Source of the DNA: an uncultured Clostridia bacterium
GTDB taxonomy: Bacteria > Bacillota > Clostridia > Christensenellales > Aristaeellaceae
NCBI GenBank assembly: GCA_947596085.1
Contig: CANQEW010000019.1
Coordinates: forward strand, 1-48,210
Direction of reading: 5' to 3'
Length of the DNA: 48,210 nucleotides
Part shown: positions 43,377 to 48,210 of the stretch, piece after piece
Numbering within the stretch: position 1 is the first letter of the stretch
Layout of the letters: every line of letters begins with the position of its first letter
Notes under the pieces: generated by a model
Told to the model about the DNA's origin: nothing
The model's input: the letters and a program-made list of their open reading frames with translations, nothing else
The model's database searches: none
Position numbers and translations under genes: made by a program

Positions 43377-44219
43377 ATGAAGCGAAAGCTGGTCCGGCGG
43401 GTGGTCTGCGCCGCGGCCTGCCTGCTGTTCTGCGGAGCGGCGCGGGCAGAGGTGGAGTTCCTGGCCGTGTCCGTGGGCAAGGGCGACGCGTTGCTGCTGC
43501 GCGTCGGCGACTACATATGCCTGATCGACACGGGCAAGGCCGAGGCCGAGGAGCAGCTCGCCCGGGTGCTCGAGCGCTGCGGCGTCAAGGCGCTGGACGC
43601 AGTGTTTCTGACCCACACGGACAAGGATCACACGGGCGGCATGAAGTGGCTGCGCAAGAGCGGCATCGAGATCCGTGCGATCTACGCCTCGCGCTACCAT
43701 CCCGAGGTGAAGGACAAGAAGCATCCGGCGGCAAAGGCCGCGAAGAAGCTGGATCTGGAGGTCAACTGGCTGAGCGCGGGCGACGAGGTGGCGCTGGGCG
43801 AGACGGGCGCGGTGTTTCGCGTGGTCGCACCCCTGCAGCCGTTCGAGGGCAACGACGACGACAATTCGCTGGTGATGATGCTGGATTCCCCGGACGGACG
43901 CATCCTGTTCACCGGCGACATGGAGTATCAGGAGGAGCTGACGCTGCTGGCCTCGGGCGCGGATTTGAAGTGCGACGTGCTCAAGGTGCCCAACCACGGC
44001 GACAGCGACGCGTGCGGTGCCTCACTGATCGCGGCCTGTTCGCCAAAGGTGGCGGTGATCTCCACCGACAGAGAGGAGAAGCCCGACACGCCGGACAAGA
44101 ATGTGTTGAAGAACCTCGATCGCGCGGGCTGCGTGACCTACGTGACCGAGAACTGCAGCTTCGGCGTGCACGTGCGGCTGGAGGAAGGCAGGGTTTCGAC
44201 GGAATACGTGAGCTGGTGA
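43377..44219 (+). CDS. Exported metallo-beta-lactamase-fold hydrolase, ComEC C-terminal type
   Basis: 280 residues. Signal peptide to about residue 25 (ARAEV). The MBL core matches the ComEC/Rec2 C-terminal group: FLAVSVGKGDALLLRVG, CLIDTGK, the metal motif THTDKDHTGG (HxDxDH), FTGDMEYQEEL and KVPNHGDSDACG. There is no competence (membrane) domain. Members of this group are often predicted exonucleases or phosphodiesterases, here acting outside the membrane. Ribosome site GGAGG at the end of the previous gene. Confidence 0.87.
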   Translation: MKRKLVRRVVCAAACLLFCGAARAEVEFLAVSVGKGDALLLRVGDYICLIDTGKAEAEEQLARVLERCGVKALDAVFLTHTDKDHTGGMKWLRKSGIEIRAIYASRYHPEVKDKKHPAAKAAKKLDLEVNWLSAGDEVALGETGAVFRVVAPLQPFEGNDDDNSLVMMLDSPDGRILFTGDMEYQEELTLLASGADLKCDVLKVPNHGDSDACGASLIAACSPKVAVISTDREEKPDTPDKNVLKNLDRAGCVTYVTENCSFGVHVRLEEGRVSTEYVSW

Positions 44220-44241
44220 CGCATTGAATCACCCGCTTTTG

Positions 44242-44287
44242 AAAACACTGTCCTGTGGAACGAACATTCTGCAAGGCGGTGTTTTTT
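44242..44287 (+). terminator. Terminator-like hairpin in front of the lactate dehydrogenase gene
   Basis: AAAACACTG pairs with CGGTGTTTT (one G-T pair), followed by two further T. It ends 3 bases before the ATG at 44291 and contains the only ribosome-site candidate, AAGGCGG, so it could act as a terminator or mask translation. Confidence 0.45.
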
Positions 44288-44290
44288 GAT

Positions 44291-45259
44291 ATGAAGGAGA
44301 ATGGGAACACGAAAATTTCGATCATCGGCGCGGGACAGGTGGGCGCGGAGGTTGGCTTCGCGCTGGCGGAGAGCGGACTGGCTCAGGAATTGGTGATCGT
44401 GGATTTGGCGCGCGAGCGGGCGGAGGGCGTCGCGAAGGACATCGCCCACGGCGTACCCATGCTTCCTCCGGTGGAGGTGCGCGCGGGCGATTATCCGGAA
44501 ATCGCGGATTCGAACCTGGTGATCCTCACGGCCGGAGCGGGACAGAAGCCGGGGGAGGATCGCCGCGCGCTGGCGGGACGCAACCGCATCGTCGTGGAAT
44601 GCGCCAGCCGGGAGATCGCGCGCTGGGCGCCGGAGTGCGTGCTGATCGTGGTAACGAATCCGGTGGACGTGCTGACCTCGGCGGCGGTGATTTCAACGGG
44701 CTTCGAGCCCTGGCGGGTGATCGGTTCGGGCACGGTTCTGGATTCACTGCGGTTCCGGGCGATGATCGCGAGCTGCGCCGGCGTGGACGCGCGGGACGTG
44801 CACGCCTGGGTGCTGGGCGAGCACGGCGACAGCGAGGTGCCCGCGTGGAGCGCGGCGCGCATCGGCTGCCTGCCGCTGGAGGCGTTCTGCCGCGCCTGCG
44901 GCGACTGTCCGGCCGAGCTGGAGGATCGGTTGCGGGAGCGCTTCGACCGGGAGGTGCGCGGCGCAGCCTACGAAATCATTCGCGGCAAGGGCGCGACCAG
45001 CCACGGCGTGGCGGTGGCGGTGCGCAGAATCGCGGAAGCCGTGCTGCGCGACGAGCATTCGGTGCTCACCGTGTCCACGCGGCTGCACGGCGAATGCGGC
45101 GTCGATGGCGTAGCGTTGAGCCTGCCCTGCGTGGTGGGGCGCGGCGGCGTGGAGCGCGTGCTCTCGCCCGCGCTCGCCCCGGTGGAATTGAAGGCCCTGC
45201 GCGAGAGCGCCGATGCGATTCGCGCCACGGCGTTGGAGGGTGAGATGCAGCTGGTGTGA
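44291..45259 (+). CDS. ldh: L-lactate dehydrogenase
   Basis: About 322 residues from ATG 44291; the alternative GTG at 44255 has no ribosome site. NAD-binding GAGQVGAEVGFAL at the start. The substrate-loop Gln in AGAGQKPGEDR points to lactate and not malate specificity, since malate enzymes have Arg there. The DSLRFR motif supplies the Asp/Arg pair, and the catalytic His is in GEHGDSEVPAWS. It reduces pyruvate to L-lactate with NADH, consistent with fermentation. The sequence is somewhat divergent from standard Firmicute Ldh (REKPGEDR-type loop shortened), but all key residues are seen. Confidence 0.9.
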   Translation: MKENGNTKISIIGAGQVGAEVGFALAESGLAQELVIVDLARERAEGVAKDIAHGVPMLPPVEVRAGDYPEIADSNLVILTAGAGQKPGEDRRALAGRNRIVVECASREIARWAPECVLIVVTNPVDVLTSAAVISTGFEPWRVIGSGTVLDSLRFRAMIASCAGVDARDVHAWVLGEHGDSEVPAWSAARIGCLPLEAFCRACGDCPAELEDRLRERFDREVRGAAYEIIRGKGATSHGVAVAVRRIAEAVLRDEHSVLTVSTRLHGECGVDGVALSLPCVVGRGGVERVLSPALAPVELKALRESADAIRATALEGEMQLV

Positions 45260-45260
45260 C

Positions 45261-45289
45261 TTTACAAATCCCCTTCGCGGCCGTATAAT
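45261..45289 (+). promoter_or_regulatory. Promoter of the pseudouridine synthase-methyltransferase pair
   Basis: TTTACA at 45261-45266 and TATAAT at 45284-45289, 17-base spacer. It lies directly after the ldh stop. The start near 45296 leaves a leader of only about 14 bases that is almost entirely ribosome site (GGAGG). Confidence 0.75.
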
Positions 45290-45309
45290 GGAGGCGGAGG
45301 GGATGGCAC

Positions 45310-46035
45310 ATGCGGCTGGATCGAGCGCTCTCGCTGGCGGGGTATTCCCGCTCGGAGGCACGGGCGATGATCGCCCGTGGCCGGGTGTGCGTCGGGGACG
45401 CGGCCGCCCGAAGCGCCGGGATGGATGTGCGGCCCGAGGACGTGCGGCTCGACGGCGAGTCGCTCGATTACGAAACAGAGGTCTATCTGATGATGAACAA
45501 GCCGGCGGGCGTGGTCACGGCCACCGAGGACAAATCCCTGCCCACGGTGGTCTCGCTGCTGCCGGAGCGTTATCAGCGGCGCAGGCTCGGCCCCGTGGGG
45601 CGGCTCGACCGGGATGTGACGGGGCTGGTGCTGCTCACCACGGACGGCCAGCTCGCGCACCGGCTGATTTCCCCCAAGTGGAAGGCGGAAAAGCGCTACC
45701 GCGCGACGTGCGAGGGGACACTGACCGACGGCGACGTTCGCGCCTTTGCAGACGGCGTGGCGCTCTCGGACTTCACCGCGCGGCCGGCAGGCATGGAGAT
45801 TCTCGCCGCGGGGGAAACCTCCGTCGCGGACGTGACGCTCACCGAGGGCAAGTTTCATCAGGTGAAGCGCATGTTCGCTGCCATCGGCCATCCGCTGATC
45901 TCGCTTCAACGCCTGCAAATCGGCTGCGTAGAGCTGGACGAAACCCTCGCGCCGGGGGCGTTTCGCAGGCTGACAGCGGCGGAGATCGAAGGACTTCGGC
46001 GCATGACGGATCTTTTCGAGGGAGAGAGAACATGA
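45310..46035 (+). CDS. Pseudouridine synthase, RsuA/RluB/E/F family
   Basis: 241 residues. N-terminal S4 RNA-binding domain (about 1-60, MRLDRALSLAGYSRSEARAMI), then the synthase core with the catalytic Asp in GRLDRDVTGLVLLTTDG, plus VYLMMNKPAGVV and the late motif EGKFHQVKRMFAAIGHPL. It isomerises a uridine in ribosomal RNA. The short Rsu/RluE-type length does not tell 16S from 23S targets. It overlaps the methyltransferase gene by ATGA. Confidence 0.92.
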   Translation: MRLDRALSLAGYSRSEARAMIARGRVCVGDAAARSAGMDVRPEDVRLDGESLDYETEVYLMMNKPAGVVTATEDKSLPTVVSLLPERYQRRRLGPVGRLDRDVTGLVLLTTDGQLAHRLISPKWKAEKRYRATCEGTLTDGDVRAFADGVALSDFTARPAGMEILAAGETSVADVTLTEGKFHQVKRMFAAIGHPLISLQRLQIGCVELDETLAPGAFRRLTAAEIEGLRRMTDLFEGERT

Positions 46036-46634
46036 CGGAGCACTACTATTCGAAGAATCCGAGTGCCGCGCACGATGAAAAGGCGGTGATCTTTGAGACG
46101 CTTGGATTGAAGTTTCGCTGCGCGACGGACGCGGGCGTGTTCTCCCGGGACGGATTGGACATGGGCACGCGCATTCTGTTGGAGGCGCTGCCGGAATTGT
46201 CGGGCCGGGCGCTCGATTTGGGCTGCGGCTGGGGCGCGGTGGGCGTCGCGCTGGGGAAGCGCTACCCCGGCGCGGAGATCCTGCTTACCGACGTAAACGA
46301 GCGCGCCGCAGAGCTGGCGGAGCGCAACCTGCGGGACAACGGCGTGAAGAACGCCCGGGTCGTCTGCGGCGACGGCTTCGAGCGGGTGGAGGGCGCGTTC
46401 GATCTCATCGCGCTGAACCCGCCGATCCGCGCGGGCAAGGCGGTGGTTTACGCGCTGTTCGCGGGCGCGGCGCGGCGCCTCGCGCCGGACGGCGCGCTGT
46501 ACGTGGTGATTCGCAAGCAGCAGGGCGCGGAGTCGGCGCAGAGATACCTGGAGACGCTCTACAAGAAAGTGGAGCGCGTGGCGCGGGAAAAGGGCTACTG
46601 GGTGCTGCGCTGCGCAAAACCCGTGGACGCATAA
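46032..46634 (+). CDS. Class I SAM-dependent methyltransferase, RsmC-like
   Basis: 200 residues from ATG 46032, the only start in context (GGAGAGAG upstream) and coupled to the previous stop by ATGA. SAM site ALDLGCGWGAVGVALGKRYPG, acidic loop LLTDVNERA, and the catalytic NPP motif in LIALNPPIRAGK typical of N2-guanine or N6-adenine methylation. It resembles the catalytic half of RsmC/RlmG, which modify rRNA. Pairing with a pseudouridine synthase fits a ribosome-modification operon. Confidence 0.9.
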   Translation: MTEHYYSKNPSAAHDEKAVIFETLGLKFRCATDAGVFSRDGLDMGTRILLEALPELSGRALDLGCGWGAVGVALGKRYPGAEILLTDVNERAAELAERNLRDNGVKNARVVCGDGFERVEGAFDLIALNPPIRAGKAVVYALFAGAARRLAPDGALYVVIRKQQGAESAQRYLETLYKKVERVAREKGYWVLRCAKPVDA

Positions 46635-46646
46635 TCAGCATGGAAC

Positions 46647-46673
46647 GCGGTCCTAGCGTAGGGCCGCTTTTTT
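46647..46673 (+). terminator. Rho-independent terminator after the methyltransferase gene
   Basis: GCGGTCC at 46647-46653 pairs with GGGCCGC at 46661-46667 (one G-T pair), followed by six T. Confidence 0.85.
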
Positions 46674-47277
46674 ATCTGAAAAATCTGTTTGCCTGTAGGT
46701 TTGTCAAACATCTTGGACAAGAAAGGCAAGCAAAAATTTCTGCGGGGAGGGCCAATTGAGGGGACACATCGTCGTAGGCGCCGAGGATGCGAAAGCGGGA
46801 GAACTCGTCGATGGCGGTATACTGGTAAAGCTTGAGTTCGGGGTCGGCGATGCAACTGCGAGGGACGATCTTAACGTCGATCTGGATGCGCTCACCGGGG
46901 TGTGTCATCTGTTGATACGGTTTGGGGACGTACTTCTTCTTTCCCTTCTTGACCGGGAACATGCCGAGCTTGCACATGACTCGGTAGAGCGACACTACGC
47001 AACGGGAATAACCGCGCAAGCGCAACCGGTGCCAGAGTTCCACGAGGCCGAGGTCGGGGTTCCTGCGGCGCATGTCCCGGATGAGCTTCAGCTCCGCTTC
47101 CGTATGGGCGTTGGGGTGGCTGTGCGGCCGGCGGGACTGGCAGGCGAGGGATTCGATGCTGCCATCGTATCGCTTCAACCAGAAGTAGATGTACGACTTG
47201 CTCTTGTTGTATTTGCGACTGGCACGTCCGACGCCAAATCTCTGTGCGTACTTCATCAGGGATTGCCGGAAGCGCAT
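46672..47277 (-). pseudogene. Truncated IS481-like transposase
   Basis: 201 codons. Helix-turn-helix start (YAQRFGVGRASRKYNKSKSYIYFWLKRY), a second HTH (RRRNPDLGLVELWHRLRLRGYSRC), and the front of an rve integrase core with the first catalytic Asp in RIQIDVKIVP, ending YTAIDEFSRFRILGAYDDVS. The TDNG motif with the second Asp and the final Glu are missing; the last ~30 residues are unrelated, so the gene is cut or internally deleted. IS481 transposases run to about 300 residues. A terminal-repeat-like sequence lies upstream at 47291-47313. Confidence 0.8.
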
Positions 47278-47290
47278 ATTTTGTGACAGG

Positions 47291-47313
47291 TATTGTCAAG
47301 GGTGTTTCTCACA
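47291..47313 (-). mobile_element. Probable terminal inverted repeat of the IS481-like element
   Basis: On the minus strand the sequence begins TGTGAGAAACACCCTTGACA, the TG-starting form usual for IS481 ends, about 15-35 bases before the transposase start. It contains a TTGACA that may serve as transposase -35. No convincing partner repeat is found at the broken end near 46680. Confidence 0.45.
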
Positions 47314-47327
47314 TTTCACTAAATCTT

Positions 47328-47356
47328 AAAAGTGCGCATGACATGCGCACTTTTTT
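47328..47356 (+). terminator. Orphan rho-independent terminator
   Basis: AAAAGTGCGCAT at 47328-47339 pairs perfectly with ATGCGCACTTTT at 47343-47354, with loop GAC and six T (47351-47356). No plus-strand gene precedes it, so it is a leftover of a gene displaced by the insertion element, or belongs to readthrough from that element. Confidence 0.75.
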
Positions 47357-47541
47357 ATAAGACGCTAGATGGTGGTATTAGGGCCGCTCCGTCCGAAGGG
47401 AGCAAGGCCACGTTTGACGAGTACGTGCGCGCCCGCGTTGACCTTTCGGATATGGCCTGCGAGGAGGATTTCGTTGCCGGGTATCAGCTTGGTGTGCGAA
47501 TGATGCTGGCAGGACTGGATGGTAAAATCATCGGTGAATGA
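47332..47541 (+). pseudogene. DUF6809-like gene fragment
   Basis: 69 codons whose second half reads FDEYVRARVDLSDMACEEDFVAGYQLGVRMMLAGL, matching the C-terminal helices of DUF6809-type Firmicute proteins (about 90 residues, unknown role). The frame's start lies inside the terminator hairpin at 47328-47356 and lacks a ribosome site, so the N-terminal part is probably lost or replaced. It could be a recent remnant from a genomic island. Confidence 0.5.
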
Positions 47542-47707
47542 TTTGAACAGAAAGTTCTTGATGCCTTGTATAGTAGAAGGAGCATTGGTACTACAATAGA
47601 AAAATGATGTAGAAACGACAAAGCCGACAGTAGCAACTCTTGTAATTTTCTGCAGGGCGGAAACCTTCTGGTTTGGTTTTGTAAGAATGTTATGTTTATG
47701 GTTTAGC
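47542..47707. other. Intergenic stretch upstream of the DUF3793-like gene
   Basis: AT-rich and without an ORF worth calling. A weak AAACC/GGTTT stem near 47662-47675 is followed by a T-rich stretch. Confidence 0.4.
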
Positions 47708-47737
47708 TTGACAAATGGAGGCGTGATATGTTAGAAT
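47708..47737 (+). promoter_or_regulatory. Promoter of the DUF3793-like gene
   Basis: TTGACA at 47708-47713 and TAGAAT at 47732-47737, 18-base spacer. Start near 47744 leaves a leader of about 188 bases before the ATG at 47932. The leader carries GTTAG/CTAAC near 47748-47763 and a later AAGTTAG near 47887 that could pair with it. Confidence 0.6.
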
Positions 47738-47931
47738 GATGTCGGAGGTTAGGCATTACTAACTTTAGACTTGAAGAATGAAATGCGACAGAGGGACACA
47801 GGCATGATAACGAACGTGAGTTTGAAAATGCGTCGTACTCAATAAACACTAAAATGAGAACCGAGAGAGCTATTTTTTAACTCCAGAAGTTAGTTAAACC
47901 TAATCACAAACAAAGATGAAGGTGCCTACAA

Positions 47932-48168
47932 ATGTCTGATGAATTGATTATACGGCATTGCTCTCCAACGTTGGCGGGATTAAAGACCGGGAATATATTT
48001 AGCTGCACTTATGTGGATTCAGAGGAATTGCGAGATCAGTTGCGCAAGTGGAATCTACTACTCGGAGACAAGGGGCTGCGCATACTTCCGTTGCGACGGG
48101 AAAATGGCCGCGCGTTAATTTATTTATATCGTCCGAAAGTACAGTTTACAAGGGACTACACAGGGTAA
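47932..48168 (+). CDS. Short DUF3793-like protein, N-terminal half only
   Basis: 78 residues: LIIRHCSPTLAGLKTGNIFSC is the opening motif of DUF3793, followed by the LLGDKGLRILPLRRENGRALIYLYRP segment of the same family. Family members are normally about 180-200 residues; this one stops after the first domain at TAA 48166-48168, directly before a terminator hairpin. It is either a truncated but still expressed gene or a natural short form. Ribosome site AAGGTG about 8 bases upstream. Function of the family is unknown. Confidence 0.7.
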   Translation: MSDELIIRHCSPTLAGLKTGNIFSCTYVDSEELRDQLRKWNLLLGDKGLRILPLRRENGRALIYLYRPKVQFTRDYTG

Positions 48169-48172
48169 CGGT

Positions 48173-48203
48173 CTGACGGGAGGATTACCGCCCGTCAGAT
48201 TTT
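48173..48203 (+). terminator. Rho-independent terminator after the DUF3793-like gene
   Basis: CTGACGGG at 48173-48180 pairs perfectly with CCCGTCAG at 48191-48198 with a 10-base loop, followed by ATTTTCC. Confidence 0.75.
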
Positions 48204-48210
48204 CCATGTA

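Noticed and set aside
45213..46634. 473-codon version of the methyltransferase gene
   Set aside because: The upstream codons overlap the pseudouridine synthase gene in another frame; the real start is the coupled ATG at 46032.

Overview
The window looks like a chromosomal segment of a mostly high-GC Clostridia-type Firmicute, perhaps a Christensenellales-like gut bacterium. This is an inference. It rests on strong AGGAGG-type ribosome sites, TTGnnn-N17-TATAAT promoters, a sortase-type VPKTG anchor, many MalEFG-style sugar transporters, an AraC-regulated glycoside hydrolase locus, and fragments of Firmicute-type DUF3793, DUF6809 and DUF6106-like genes. I saw no rRNA, tRNA or CRISPR array.

Layout. 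1-348: a broken DUF3800-like gene and a near-consensus promoter. 349-5361: an ABC importer cassette with one binding protein, two ATPases and one fused double permease. 5409-5616: the left part of a decayed IS200/IS605-like element. 5617-12500: an AT-richer island on the minus strand with three exported proteins (a BspA-type leucine-rich-repeat giant, a sortase-anchored repeat protein, and a protein sharing its last 107 residues with the giant) and a serine recombinase. 13014-23327: a glycan-use locus with a GH2 beta-galactosidase, a MalEFG-type importer lacking its own ATPase, a DUF6106-like membrane protein, an AraC regulator and a GH20 hexosaminidase.

23536-33933: eight minus-strand genes apparently forming one operon. 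They encode an exported Pro/Thr/Glu-rich protein, an exported lipoyl-type adaptor, a solute-binding protein with a large extra N-terminal domain, two MalF/MalG-type permeases, an HlyD-type adaptor, a MacB/FtsX-type permease and an SH3b protein. No ATPase is encoded with them. This is the least familiar system in the window.

34223-46634: housekeeping-type genes: a class II aldolase, a PHP phosphatase, a D-hydroxyacid dehydrogenase, a membrane-lipid operon (TVP38-like, pssA, psd), a 757-residue protein ending in a degenerate McrB-like AAA+ domain, a Gfo/Idh/MocA oxidoreductase, an exported MBL-fold hydrolase, a lactate dehydrogenase, a 16S/23S-type pseudouridine synthase and a methyltransferase. 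46672-48210: a decayed zone with a truncated IS481-like transposase and fragments of DUF6809-like and DUF3793-like genes.
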